DNA of 64,000 nt from positions 62,001-126,000 of the forward strand of contig CBDANA010000006.1 in NCBI GenBank assembly GCA_965197385.1. Reading direction: 5' to 3'. The stretch is from G963667915 sp965197385. Its GTDB lineage: Bacteria; Acidobacteriota; Vicinamibacteria; Vicinamibacterales; UBA823. A program made the position numbers and the translations under genes. Positions 17,297-26,091 of this stretch are shown here, piece after piece; positions within the stretch are counted from its first letter, which is position 1, and every line of letters starts with the position of its first letter. Below the pieces are notes generated by a model. It did no database searches, had not been told where the DNA came from, and worked only from the letters and a program-made list of their open reading frames with translations.

Positions 17297-18748
17297 TCAG
17301 TAGGCCTTGGCGAAGTATGCCGCTTCGCGGGCCGGCGCGTCACATCGGACACACTGGCCAGTGACGTCGGCGCCGTTCATCGGAAGACTCCGGATCGTCG
17401 CCTGGGTGTCGGCTTTGATCGCCGCCTCGCAGGCAGTCTGCCCGCACCAGGGCGCCATGACAAATCCGGGCCGTCCCTCCATCGCCTGCTTGAACTCGTC
17501 GTATGAATCGATCCGCGTCGTACCGTCGTCCAGAAACTGGCGAGCGCGATCGAACAGCGCCTGCTGAATCTCGCGCAGCAGCTGGAACACCCGTGCGGCA
17601 AGCTGCGCGCGCGTCACCGGTGTTTTCGCTCGGTTGTCCCGGCGGACTAACATCACTTGTGATTTCTCGATGTCCCTCGGGCCGATTTCCAGGCGCAGCG
17701 GAACGCCCCGCAGCTCCCATTCGGCGAACTTCCAGCCGGGCGTGTAGGCGTCCCTGGCGTCGAGCCTCACCCGCACACCGGCCGCCGTCAACTCGTCGCG
17801 AATCGCCTCGGCCTGCGGCAGCACCGTGGCCTGCCAGTTGCCGCGCGGGATCGGCACGATGACGACCTGATACGGCGCAATGTTGGGCGGCAGGATCAGG
17901 CCGGAATCGTCGCCATGCATCATGATAACGCCGCCGACGAGCCGCATCGACATGCCCCACGATGTCTGCCAGACATGCTGAACCGATTTGTCCCGTGCCT
18001 GGAACGTGATGTCGAATACTTTCGCAAAATTCTGGCCGAGGTGATGTGACGTACCAATCTGCAGGGCTCGAGCGTCGCCCATCAGGGCCTCGAGGGAATA
18101 GGTGTGCACGGCCCCTGCGAACTTCTCACTCTCGCTCTTGCGCCCTTCAATCACCGGCATGGCGAGCTCACGCTCGGCGAAGTCCTTGTAGACGCCGAGC
18201 ATCCGCAGCGCCTCCTCCTCCGCCTCGGCTTCGGTCTCGTGCGCGGTGTGCCCCTCCTGCCACAGAAACTCGGTCGTGCGTAGGAACGGGCGCGTGACCT
18301 TCTCCCACCGGACAACATTCGCCCACTGATTCAGGAGCAGCGGCAGATCGCGCCAGGACTGAATCCACTTGGCGTACATCACGCCGATGATCGCTTCGGA
18401 CGTCGGCCGGACGACCAGACGCTCCTTGAGCTCCTCTGCCCCGCCCTGCGTCACCCAGGCCACCTGCGGCGCAAACCCCTCGACATGGGCCGCCTCCTGG
18501 CGCAACAAATTCTCAGGGATAAACAGCGGAAAGTACGCGTTGACGTGGCCGGTGGCCTTGAACCGGTTGTCGAGCGCTTGCTGTATCAGTTCCCAGATCG
18601 CATATCCGTACGGCCGGATGACCATGCATCCCTTGACGGGCGAGTAGTCCGCGAGCTCGGCCCGACGTACCACGTCGAGATACCATTGGGAAAAGTCCTC
18701 CGACCGCGGTGTGATTTCCGTGACGAATGCGCCCTTCTTGTCCGACAT
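17297..18748 (-). CDS. proS: Prolyl-tRNA synthetase, short (archaeal/eukaryotic-type) form
   Basis: 483 residues, a class II aminoacyl-tRNA synthetase charging tRNA-Pro. Class II motif regions are visible: PVKGCMVIRPYGYAIWE, RPTSEAIIGVMYAKWI, WRDLPLLLNQWANVVRWE and FLWQEGHTAHET. An anticodon-binding domain (about 285-380) is followed by a zinc-type C-terminal domain ending in the conserved AKAY tail. The editing INS domain of the long bacterial form is absent, so this is the short type known from archaea, eukaryotes and some bacteria. It is divergent from aroB. Confidence 0.96.
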   Translation of the reverse strand: MSDKKGAFVTEITPRSEDFSQWYLDVVRRAELADYSPVKGCMVIRPYGYAIWELIQQALDNRFKATGHVNAYFPLFIPENLLRQEAAHVEGFAPQVAWVTQGGAEELKERLVVRPTSEAIIGVMYAKWIQSWRDLPLLLNQWANVVRWEKVTRPFLRTTEFLWQEGHTAHETEAEAEEEALRMLGVYKDFAERELAMPVIEGRKSESEKFAGAVHTYSLEALMGDARALQIGTSHHLGQNFAKVFDITFQARDKSVQHVWQTSWGMSMRLVGGVIMMHGDDSGLILPPNIAPYQVVIVPIPRGNWQATVLPQAEAIRDELTAAGVRVRLDARDAYTPGWKFAEWELRGVPLRLEIGPRDIEKSQVMLVRRDNRAKTPVTRAQLAARVFQLLREIQQALFDRARQFLDDGTTRIDSYDEFKQAMEGRPGFVMAPWCGQTACEAAIKADTQATIRSLPMNGADVTGQCVRCDAPAREAAYFAKAY

Positions 18749-18771
18749 CGATCCGCCGCCTCGCTCTCTTG

Positions 18772-18792
18772 TGACTGATGACTGATGACTCG
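18772..18792. repeat. Heptanucleotide tandem repeat (TGACTGA)
   Basis: TGACTGA occurs twice and is followed by the variant TGACTCG, three 7-nt units in the divergent proS-aroB gap. It is one of several 7-nt-period repeats in intergenic DNA of this window. Confidence 0.7.
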
Positions 18793-18853
18793 AAATCGCG
18801 TCATTCCTGCTATCCTACCATCCTGATTCACGGTCCACGCGAATGCCCCCGCC

Positions 18854-19939
18854 ATGAAGCCAACTCGCATCGATGTCGTGGCCGGCGCGCGGGCCTATCA
18901 AGTGCAGATCGGCAGCGGTCTGCTGTCGCGTCTCGACGCGCTCGTCCGAGACGCGGTGCCCGCTGGACGTCGCTTCATCGTATCGAACCCAACGGTGTGG
19001 CGCACTCACGGACCGGCCATCACCACGGCCCTGCCAGGGGCCGAGCCGATCCTGATTCCGGACGGCGAGCGCTTCAAGACCGTGCAGACCGTCAGCAAGA
19101 TCTACGAGGCACTGATCAGGGCGGGAGCCGATCGGCAGACCACACTGGTCGCCATCGGCGGGGGCGTCGTCGGCGACGTTGCCGGATTCGCCGCGGCCAC
19201 CTTTCTTCGCGGCGTCGCGATCGTGCACGTGCCAACCACGCTTCTCGGGCAGGTGGATAGCGCTATCGGCGGCAAGGTCGGCGTGAACCACGCGCTCGGC
19301 AAGAACCTGATCGGAGCCTTTTATCCGCCGGCCGCGGTCATCGTCGACCCGGAGCTTCTGAATACGCTGCCACGCCGGGAATTTCGCGCTGGACTCTACG
19401 AAGTCGTGAAGTACGGCATGATCGCCAGCCGCGATCTCTTCGATCGCGTGGCGCGTCACCTTCCCGATCTCTTCTCTCGCTCGACGCGGGCGTTACGGCC
19501 GGTCATCGCCGAATGCTGCCGGATCAAGGCCTCGGTCGTCCAGGCCGACGAGCGCGAGACCGGCCCTCGGCGCACACTGAATTTCGGCCATACGGTCGGC
19601 CATGCGCTCGAGGCGGTGACGAAGTACCGGAGGTTTCGACATGGAGAGGCGGTCGGCTATGGCATGCTGGCCGCCGCCGACATCGCCGAGCGGCGACACG
19701 TGCTGGCGTCAGCGGACCGAACGACGCTGGCGGACCTGATTGCCCACATGGGCCCACTGCCCTCGGTGACGGACCTGTCGTCGAAGCAGGTCATCGAGGC
19801 AATCACGCGGGACAAGAAGGTCGTGGCCGGTACGCTGCACGTCGTCCTGCCTTCGGCGATCGGCAGGACGACGATCGTCGACGACGTGACGACCCGCCAA
19901 CTCGACCTGGCGCTCACGCGGCTCGGCCTCCGGACCTAA
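18854..19939 (+). CDS. aroB: 3-dehydroquinate synthase
   Basis: 361 residues, typical length. AroB converts DAHP to 3-dehydroquinate, the second step of the shikimate pathway, using NAD and a divalent metal. Visible motifs are IPDGERFKT, GGGVVGDVAGFAAATFLRG (NAD binding), PTTLLGQVDSAIGGKVGVNH, the metal-site region LNFGHTVGHALE and a second His in FRHGEAVGYGM. The ATG at 18854 fits the family start. It stands alone, divergent from proS. Its TAA stop is directly followed by palindromic repeat copy F. Confidence 0.97.
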   Translation: MKPTRIDVVAGARAYQVQIGSGLLSRLDALVRDAVPAGRRFIVSNPTVWRTHGPAITTALPGAEPILIPDGERFKTVQTVSKIYEALIRAGADRQTTLVAIGGGVVGDVAGFAAATFLRGVAIVHVPTTLLGQVDSAIGGKVGVNHALGKNLIGAFYPPAAVIVDPELLNTLPRREFRAGLYEVVKYGMIASRDLFDRVARHLPDLFSRSTRALRPVIAECCRIKASVVQADERETGPRRTLNFGHTVGHALEAVTKYRRFRHGEAVGYGMLAAADIAERRHVLASADRTTLADLIAHMGPLPSVTDLSSKQVIEAITRDKKVVAGTLHVVLPSAIGRTTIVDDVTTRQLDLALTRLGLRT

Positions 19940-19940
19940 C

Positions 19941-20104
19941 CTAACCCCAGAACTCACTTGTGTTGCCACGTCTGGCTTGTTCTGCCCGGCGAGGGCGGCG
20001 TTGCTCCTCAGTCATTTGGGCCCACCAAACTCCTTCGTCGCGCCTTGCCCCCACCGTTCAGCCCGGTGCCAGCCATTGTCAACACAAGTGAGTTCTGAGG
20101 TTAG
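19941..20104 (+). repeat. Composite palindromic intergenic repeat, copy F (divergent arms)
   Basis: The 24-bp outer arms (19941-19964 and 20081-20104) are inverted copies with one mismatch, unrelated in sequence to the other copies. The core is of the same family: GGCGTTGCTCCTC, the apical hairpin TTTGG-GCCCA-CCAAA, then TCGTCGCGCCTTGCC, TTCAGC and GGTGCCA. The element fills the gap between the convergent aroB and response-regulator genes. Confidence 0.8.
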
Positions 20105-20116
20105 GCGGATTTCGGA

Positions 20117-21524
20117 TCAGCCTGATCCGCCCGCCTCGTCGATGCCGTACTCCTTTATCTTTCATCTTTCCGGACAACGTCTTCGGCGCGGCCCGCAAGA
20201 ATGCCGCCGCACGGGGCTGACTTCCGCCGGTTTCCCGCAACGCCTGGACAATTTTCCGCCGTTCGACTTCCGCCGTGACCCGTCGGCCAGCGTGCCGGAC
20301 AGATCGACCTGGTCCCAGGCGCTCGCCCCACCGTCCGCGGCGGCCGGCCGCACGAACGAGAGGTTCAGGTGTTGCGGCAAGATCGTGCCGCCGTCGGTGA
20401 GAATGACGGCCCGCTCGATGCAATTCTGGAGCTCGCGCACATTGCCGGGCCACTGGTACGCCTGGAGCGCCGCCTCGGCCGCGGGCGAGAACGTTAACCG
20501 GGGTTTCCGCCGGTCGGTGCAGTAGCGCTCGATGAAATAGCGCGCGAGCAGCGGAATGTCGCTCAGCCGTTCGCGCAGCGGCGGAATCGTAACCGGAAAC
20601 ACGGAGAGGCGGAAGTACAAATCCTCGCGGAATTGGCTGGCTGCGACGCGCGCGCAGATTCTTGTTCGTCGCCGCCACCAGCCGTACGTCCACCCGGCGA
20701 AGCGTCGTTCCGCCAACGCGCTCGAAACACCGCTCCTCGAGCGCCCGTAAAATCTTTGCCTGCAGTCCCAACGGTAAGTCGCCAATCTCGTCGAGGAACA
20801 GCGTGCCTCGATCGGCTATCTCGAACTTGCCGAGCTTGCGCCCGACAGCGCCAGTGAATGCCCCCTTCTCGTAGCCGAACAACTCGGACTCCAGCAGCGT
20901 GTCGGGAATGGCCGCACAGTTGATCGCCACGAATGGCCGCTCGATCCGTTCGCTCAGCGCGTGGAGCGCTCGGGCGAACAGCTCCTTGCCGGTGCCACTT
21001 TCGCCCTCGAGCAGCACGGTCGTGCCGGTGCCGGCCACCCGCTGAATCGTCGACAAGACCGCCGTCAGTGTCGGGTCGTCACCGATGATCCGCGGCATGC
21101 CGTGCCGGGCCGCCAGTTCTTCTTTCAGCGCGACGTTCTCGGTCACCAGGCGACGCTGCTCGATCGCACGCGACACCAGCAGGCGCAGGTGCTCCAGGTC
21201 GACCGGCTTGGCCAGGAAGTCGAGCGCGCCTTCCTTCATCGCCTTGACGGCATCCTCAATGCTGCCGTAGGCCGTCATGACGATGACCGGTGTGTCGACA
21301 TCCTGTTCCTTCACCGCCCGCAGCACGCCGAATCCATCGCCTTGCGGTAGGCGCAGATCGGACAGCACGACAGTCGGCCGCGTCTCGGCCAACTGCCGCC
21401 TGGCCTCCGCTTCGTCACGCGCTTCGACCACGGCATGACCGTAGCCCCCGAGCGCGTGGCGCAGCATCGTGCGCAGCGAATCTTTGTCTTTGACGATTAG
21501 GACTTGTGTGGAGGGAATGGCCAC
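20117..21524 (-). pseudogene. NtrC-family sigma54-dependent response regulator, three frameshifts
   Basis: Receiver domain (about 1-125; phosphoacceptor Asp in VVLSDLRLP, Lys in FLAKPVD), AAA+ sigma54-interaction domain (GESGTGKE Walker A, GAFTGA loop, FLDEIGDLP) and a Fis-type C-terminus are all recognisable. The frame breaks near 20650 (a CG-rich run after TNKNL), near 20290 and near 20157, so the regulator cannot be made intact unless these are sequence errors. The restored frame ends at the TGA at 20117-20119. The usual acidic pair after LIV reads KD rather than ED. Its likely partner kinase at 23.1-23.4 kb is also truncated. Confidence 0.85.
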
Positions 21525-21541
21525 GGCGTCGCTGGAGGTTT

Positions 21542-21727
21542 AACAGCCCGTGGTGAAAGTCCTGCTGCATTCGACCGCCGATGCATCCCGCCATGGGCGG
21601 CGCCGGGCATTGTCCACGATGGGTCACATACTCCCGGTATGCTCCCTCCTCGCGCCTACCTCGGGGCGAGCGCGGCTTTGGTCAGCGGGGTCTCGGTGCC
21701 ACGCTGGACTTTCGCTACGGGCTGTTG
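21542..21727 (+). repeat. Composite palindromic intergenic repeat, copy C
   Basis: 186 bp with outer arms AACAGCCCGTGGTGAAAGTCC and, inverted at the right end, AACAGCCCGTAGCGAAAGTCC. The interior shows GCCGATGCATCCCGCC, the apical hairpin CATAC-TCCCG-GTATG, CTCCCTCCTCGCGCC and GTCTCGGTGCCACGC. The right half overlaps the 3' end of the next gene on the minus strand, which reads 23 codons into it before a TAG. Confidence 0.85.
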
Positions 21728-22345
21728 ACGCGTCCGTGTCGACGAACGGCGCGCCGACCGATACCGCAACCAGCCGGGTGGCACGCCGGCGCGGCGAGCT
21801 TCTTCCTCGATGTCGGCGATGGCCTGGGTCTGCCAGTTGATCTCCCGCTGGACCCGCTCCATCTCGGCCATCGCGTCGCGCCGCAGCGCAGCGATTTCCT
21901 CGCGTTGGTACGGGTCGTCGCGCGCCGTGAAATCGGCCCAGAGACCGTCGACCCGATTCTGCAACGCCTCCAGAAACAGCTCATTGCGGGACAGTGCCTC
22001 GCGCGCGGCCGTGATGCGCGCACGCCAGAACTCTTCATCCTGGGGTGGCTCCTCCGGCTCTGCATCTTCACCGGGTGCCCCGGATGTGCCGGCCACCGCG
22101 CCAGGCACCGTCTCCGCCTCGATTCCGGCAGGGATCGGCGGCACGGTCGTCGTCAAGTTGCCGCTGCCGCGCAGATCGGCATTGGTATACACCTTCGACG
22201 GCGTCTCGACCGCCTGGCGGCGGACCTCATCCCGACGCGCAATCTCGGCCAGCGACTGTGCGGACGCCGATGACGCTGATGGCGCGACCATCAGGCCACA
22301 TAGCGCGACGGCGAACAGGCGGACGATCGACCAGCCACTCATCAT
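21656..22345 (-). CDS. Secreted coiled-coil protein of unknown function
   Basis: 229 residues from the ATG at 22345 (GGAG about 11 nt upstream). A signal peptide (about 1-30, ending SASA-Q) is followed by a polar Pro/Glu-rich stretch and a helical, probably coiled-coil segment at about 105-185 (EEFWRARITAAREALSRNE and onward). The GVPPGWLR motif looks like the natural C-terminal part. The last 23 codons (from about QQPVAKV) are encoded by repeat copy C and are probably acquired. I recognise no function. It lies between the TPR gene and the response regulator on the same strand. Confidence 0.7.
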   Translation of the reverse strand: MMSGWSIVRLFAVALCGLMVAPSASSASAQSLAEIARRDEVRRQAVETPSKVYTNADLRGSGNLTTTVPPIPAGIEAETVPGAVAGTSGAPGEDAEPEEPPQDEEFWRARITAAREALSRNELFLEALQNRVDGLWADFTARDDPYQREEIAALRRDAMAEMERVQREINWQTQAIADIEEEARRAGVPPGWLRYRSARRSSTRTRQQPVAKVQRGTETPLTKAALAPR

Positions 22346-22410
22346 TTCATCAAGCACTCCAGCGCAGGCGAACCACGGTGCCTTCATGTAAGTATAACAG
22401 AACAAGTCGT

Positions 22411-23102
22411 TTACGCGCCACCTTGAGGACCTGCCGCCACACCGGTCGTCAATACCAAGATCTTCGCCGCCACCTGCGTCGCGTTTGGCGCCTGGGGCAC
22501 CAGGTCGAGATAGCGCCCGTACGCCGCGGCCGCCTCCGCCCGGCGCGCCAACCGCTCATAGCTGATCCCGAGCGCGAAATGGAACGTCGGCTCGTTCGGC
22601 GCCAGCGCGATCGCACGGTCGTACTCGACGATGGCCGCCACCTCGTCCCCCTGCTTGTGCAGCGCGCTGCTGAGGTTGTAGAGCGTCACGTAGTCGTCAG
22701 GAAAGAGCTCTGATGCCACGCGGTAATCGGCCGCTGCCTGCGTCCAAGTTCCCCATCCGGCCGTGCGCGAAGGCCAGGTTGAACCGATACGTCCAGCGCT
22801 GCTGGTTCAGCGCGATGGCCCGCTCGAAGTGCGGGAGCGCGTCGGCCTCGCGCTCGGCGCGCACCAGCACCTGTCCAAGATTGCTGTGCGACTCCGCGTC
22901 GCTCGGATCGGCCTCGATCGCAGCCTGATAATGCGCGAGCGCCGCCGCGTAGTCGCCCGCCGCGTAGGCAAAATTGCCGGCTCGGTCGGCGTCGATGAAC
23001 GGCGGCGCGTCCAACCCGGCCGCTGGCGCCGTGGGCGCTGAATCGGTCGGCGCCCCGGGCGCGACCGCCGCAACGGGGGCGTCGCAACCGCCACTGGGAT
23101 TC
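22411..23102 (-). pseudogene. TPR-repeat protein, N-terminus lost and one frameshift
   Basis: Tetratricopeptide-type helical repeats are clear (AGNFAYAAGDYAAALAHYQA, DAESHSNLGQVLVRAEREAD, and in the later frame DYVTLYNLSSALHKQGDEV and FHFALGISYERLARRAE). The frame changes by one base near 22748, after AHGRMGN. No start codon with a ribosome site exists; the first residues (SGGCDAPVAA) resemble the middle of a lipoprotein N-terminus and abut the PAS fragment. I read this as the rear part of a TPR lipoprotein gene joined by deletion to the kinase fragment. Confidence 0.7.
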
Positions 23103-23396
23103 TTCAATCGCGCTGACCAGCGCCGGTGCGATCGGGCTCAGCAGGTCGCGGAACGTGCCGTCGAGCGCCGCATCTGACAGGCCGCGCATGCGTCGGCCGG
23201 CCGGATTCAGAATTCTGACCTCCGCGTCGAGGCCGACGACGAGGAGACCGGAGGTCATGCTGGCAATGATCTCCGCCGACAGCCGCTCGGACGCATCCGC
23301 CCGCGTCGCGCTGGCCCGCTCTTGCTCCTTGAGCGTGGTCACCGCGCCCTGGAGGGCCGTGGTCAGGAACGCGTGTTCCGCGCCGCCGTCACTCAT
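23103..23396 (-). pseudogene. PAS-domain sensor kinase, N-terminal fragment
   Basis: About 98 residues from the ATG at 23396. A short helix with LKEQERASATRADASERLS leads into a PAS domain (MTSGLLVVGLDAEVRILNPAGRRM). After SAIEE homology stops and the frame runs into sequence belonging, in another frame, to the TPR gene. Histidine kinase and ATPase domains are absent. The neighbouring NtrC-type regulator suggests this was its sensor. The start lies 6 nt after a small membrane-protein ORF. Confidence 0.7.
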
Positions 23397-23402
23397 CCGG
23401 CG

Positions 23403-23513
23403 TCAGGCCTGGCGCGCCGCGGCGTCGAACCGCAACACGGCAAAGACCAGGACGGCGATCAGGCCGCCGACGACGGCGGTCAGGCCTATCAGGAGGTATC
23501 CGGACTGCGTCAT
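23403..23513 (-). CDS. Small single-pass membrane protein (36 aa)
   Basis: A 36-codon ORF: MTQSGYLLIG, then a hydrophobic span of about 20 residues (LTAVVGGLIAVLVFAVL) and a short polar tail ending AARQA. It fits precisely between the prepilin peptidase gene and the PAS-kinase fragment, with 6 nt to the kinase ATG. The ribosome site is weak. It may be a genuine small protein or the membrane anchor originally associated with the kinase. I recognise no homologue. Confidence 0.5.
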   Translation of the reverse strand: MTQSGYLLIGLTAVVGGLIAVLVFAVLRFDAAARQA

Positions 23514-23534
23514 GGCGATTCCGAGGGCGTACGA

Positions 23535-24305
23535 TCAGTAGAACGACGTGTACCACCGCCACAGCGGCTCGCCCGTCAGGCTCGCGGCCAGCGCGCCGAG
23601 GGCCAGGAAGGTGCCGAACGGCAACGCGTACTTCAGTCCGCCTCGCCCGGCCGCCAGCACGGCGACGCCGACCAGCGACCCCGCCACCGACGCCAGGATC
23701 AGCGTCACGATCATCAGCTCCCACCCGAGGAAGGCGCCGACCATGGCGAGCATCTTGACGTCGCCCATGCCCAACCCCTCCTCGCCCCGAATGCGATAGT
23801 AGCCTTCCGCGATCCCAAAGAGCACACCGCCGCCGGCCAGCGCGCCGATCCCGGCGCTCACCCATCCCGGCGGGAGCCACAGGCTGCACGCCAGGCCGAC
23901 ACCTACGCCGGGCAGCGTCAAGACGTTCGGCAACAGGAGGTGGCGTAGATCGACGACGAACAGGACAACGAGGACGCAGGTGAACAGGAGGCGGACCGCC
24001 AGGAGCGGCTGCCAGCCGAACTGCCACAGGTGGAGGACGAAGAGTCCGCCCACGACCAGCTCGACCAGGACGTAGGCAGGTGAGATCCGGATCCCGCAGT
24101 CTCGACAGCGGCCGCCGAGCGCGAGATAGCCGAGCCCAGGGACATTGTCGTGCCAGCGGATGCGGGCACCGCACGCCGGGCAGCTCGACGCGGGTGTCAC
24201 GACCGACTGGCCGTGCGGCACCCGATGAATGCAGACGTTCAGGAAGCTGCCGATGGCGAGACCGAACACCGACATGAACGCCGCCTCGGGCCACGTCATC
24301 GTCAC
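23535..24305 (-). CDS. pilD: Type IV prepilin peptidase / N-methyltransferase
   Basis: 256 residues, A24 aspartic peptidase of the inner membrane that cleaves and N-methylates prepilins. The N-terminal methylase-type segment GSFLNVCIHRVP and two CxxC pairs (C42/C45 and C67/C70, zinc-type) are followed by about six to seven membrane spans. The catalytic aspartates are D119 (VVDLRH) and D182 in the GxGD motif GMGDVKM. The GTG start overlaps the preceding stop; an ATG two codons later is the alternative. Its probable substrate, the pilin, is encoded 4.3 kb upstream. Confidence 0.95.
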   Translation of the reverse strand: MTMTWPEAAFMSVFGLAIGSFLNVCIHRVPHGQSVVTPASSCPACGARIRWHDNVPGLGYLALGGRCRDCGIRISPAYVLVELVVGGLFVLHLWQFGWQPLLAVRLLFTCVLVVLFVVDLRHLLLPNVLTLPGVGVGLACSLWLPPGWVSAGIGALAGGGVLFGIAEGYYRIRGEEGLGMGDVKMLAMVGAFLGWELMIVTLILASVAGSLVGVAVLAAGRGGLKYALPFGTFLALGALAASLTGEPLWRWYTSFY

Positions 24306-25255
24306 GACGCCGCCCCGGACAGTCGGTTGGGCTCGGTGGGCAGCGGGTGCAGCACCGAGTCCGCGCCGACGTCGACCTCACCTGTCCCTGACCTCAGGCG
24401 ATAGGGGGTCCCGGTCGGGTCGACCGGCAGACCCGGCAGGAGCCCTGCGCCAACGAGGTCGCCCCAATCGCCCGGCCACTGTCCCGTACGCTCACGATAG
24501 GCGGTGATCGCCGGTCGCAGCTGGTCGAGTCCATCCATCGCATCGAGCTGCAGCAACCGGCGTGCCGCCTCGTTCTGGAGCCACTCGTTGTCGCTCGTCT
24601 CAAGGAGCTGTTGCCACAGCAGCCGGGACCCCGCGCGCTGCCCCCCTTGCGCGAACGTCGTGGCCGCCAGCGGGCCGAGCCACTGGGGGGCACCCTCGAC
24701 CTGGCTCGCCCGCTCGAACCACTCCGCCGCCGCCCCGTAGTCCTGAAGCCACCAGTAGTGAACGAACCCGATGTCCAGGACATACTGCCAGCGGTCGGGC
24801 ATGGCCGCCACGCCTTTCTCGAGCAGCGCGATCGCCTGCTCGGGCTGGCCCGGCCCATCGGGATAGGCCTCGGTCAGAAAGATAGCACCGAACCGATAGG
24901 CGATGTTGAAGCGCGGGTCCAGCGTGGTCGTGAGGTTCAGGAGCGGATACAGCAGCGCGTAGCTCTTCTCGCCGGCGTCGGCGCGCTTGGTCGAACCGTA
25001 GTGCTGGATCGCCCGAATCCAGTAGACGTCGGCCAGGAGATCGTCGAACGACAGCGCCAGCCGCGTCAACGTCGGCCCGGAGCTGACGTACAGGAGCGAC
25101 GACTCCGACGCAACACTCGCAAAGCGGGCCTCCCGCGCCATCTGCACGGCGACGGAGGCGGCCATCATGACGGCGATCACGACTGCGAATCCGAGGCCGC
25201 GTCGGCGAAGCCGCGGCGGCGGCACGCCGTCGTGGGTGCCCCTGTCGGCAGTCAC
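24302..25255 (-). CDS. Conserved membrane-anchored TPR-like protein, function unknown
   Basis: 317 residues. An N-terminal transmembrane segment (about 20-38) precedes a helical region with TPR-like spacing: SFDDLLADVYWIRAIQHYG, the NLTTTLDPRFNIAYRFGA segment, PDRWQYVLDIGFVHYWW and an AAEWFERAS repeat. The C-terminus resembles a small pseudopilin-type tail (GQWPGDWGDLV, PVDPTGTPY). It overlaps the permease gene upstream and pilD downstream by 4 bp each (GTGA), so it is translated with both. The context suggests a role in pilus assembly or in the ABC export system, but the function is not recognised. Confidence 0.75.
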   Translation of the reverse strand: MTADRGTHDGVPPPRLRRRGLGFAVVIAVMMAASVAVQMAREARFASVASESSLLYVSSGPTLTRLALSFDDLLADVYWIRAIQHYGSTKRADAGEKSYALLYPLLNLTTTLDPRFNIAYRFGAIFLTEAYPDGPGQPEQAIALLEKGVAAMPDRWQYVLDIGFVHYWWLQDYGAAAEWFERASQVEGAPQWLGPLAATTFAQGGQRAGSRLLWQQLLETSDNEWLQNEAARRLLQLDAMDGLDQLRPAITAYRERTGQWPGDWGDLVGAGLLPGLPVDPTGTPYRLRSGTGEVDVGADSVLHPLPTEPNRLSGAAS

Positions 25256-26091
25256 TTGAAGTCGCGCCTCGAGAAAATGAAGATCGACGCCAGCACGAGC
25301 ACGGCGACATAGGTTGCGCCATACAGCGTCGTCAACCCCAGATAGCCGAGCGGGACGGGTTGCGCATGCACGACCGCATTCTTGACGTCGAACGGCGCCA
25401 GATTCGGGAGCACGTAGTACAGACTGCGCGCGAGCCCGCCGACGATCGGGGAATCGACCACCGCTTCGAAGTTCCTGAGGTCGGCGTTGAAGTGCCCGAC
25501 CACGTACAGCCCGACCGTCAGGGCGGCCGAAAGCAGCGGGCTGGAAAAGGTCGAGAAGAACAGCGCAACGGCGGTGATCAGCGACAGCTGGACGAAGATC
25601 AGGAAGAGCGCCTTAAGCAGAGCGGGATCGGTGGCCGGCGCCTCCCAGGTCGCCCTGAACTCCGGCGACTCGGTCCACGCCATGTACCCCAGGACCGCAT
25701 ACTGCGCCACCGCCATCACCGCCAGGTTCACGGCGAGCGTCAGGACGAGGCCGGCATACTTCCCGAGGATGAATTCGCCGCGGGTCAATGGCTTCGCTAG
25801 GAGGCTATAGATGCTGCGGCGATCGACCTCCTTCGACACCAGTCCGATGCCGAGAAAGACGGCGATGAACAGGCCGAAGGCGGAGGTCGCGGCGAGCCCG
25901 AGGTCCTTGATGATCTTAACGTCCTGTCCGGCGGTCAGCTGGCCGATCACGTAGGAGGCCCCGATCAGCAGCACGGCGAAGACCACGAGGTTGTAGAGCA
26001 CCCGATCCCGCACCGACTCCTTGAACACGTGGACCGCCACGTGGCCAATGACTCTCAGCGACTCCCGCCCGCGCCCGATTGTGAGGCTCAT
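25252..26091 (-). CDS. ABC-2 type transporter permease
   Basis: 279 residues with six membrane spans in the ABC-2 arrangement. The N-terminal cytoplasmic segment HVFKESVRDRVLYNLVVFA and the KEVDRRSIYSLLAKPLTRGEFILGKY coupling region (seen as RRSIYSLLAKPLTRGEF) are typical of these permeases. It overlaps the ATPase gene by 4 bp (ATGA). Together they form an exporter or an envelope-remodelling ABC system; the substrate is unknown. Linkage to pilin and pilD suggests a role connected with pilus function. Confidence 0.88.
   Translation of the reverse strand: MSLTIGRGRESLRVIGHVAVHVFKESVRDRVLYNLVVFAVLLIGASYVIGQLTAGQDVKIIKDLGLAATSAFGLFIAVFLGIGLVSKEVDRRSIYSLLAKPLTRGEFILGKYAGLVLTLAVNLAVMAVAQYAVLGYMAWTESPEFRATWEAPATDPALLKALFLIFVQLSLITAVALFFSTFSSPLLSAALTVGLYVVGHFNADLRNFEAVVDSPIVGGLARSLYYVLPNLAPFDVKNAVVHAQPVPLGYLGLTTLYGATYVAVLVLASIFIFSRRDFK

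Noticed and set aside
18772..18792. Short direct repeats considered as a CRISPR or iteron array
   Set aside because: Units are 7 nt with no spacers and no cas or rep genes nearby.
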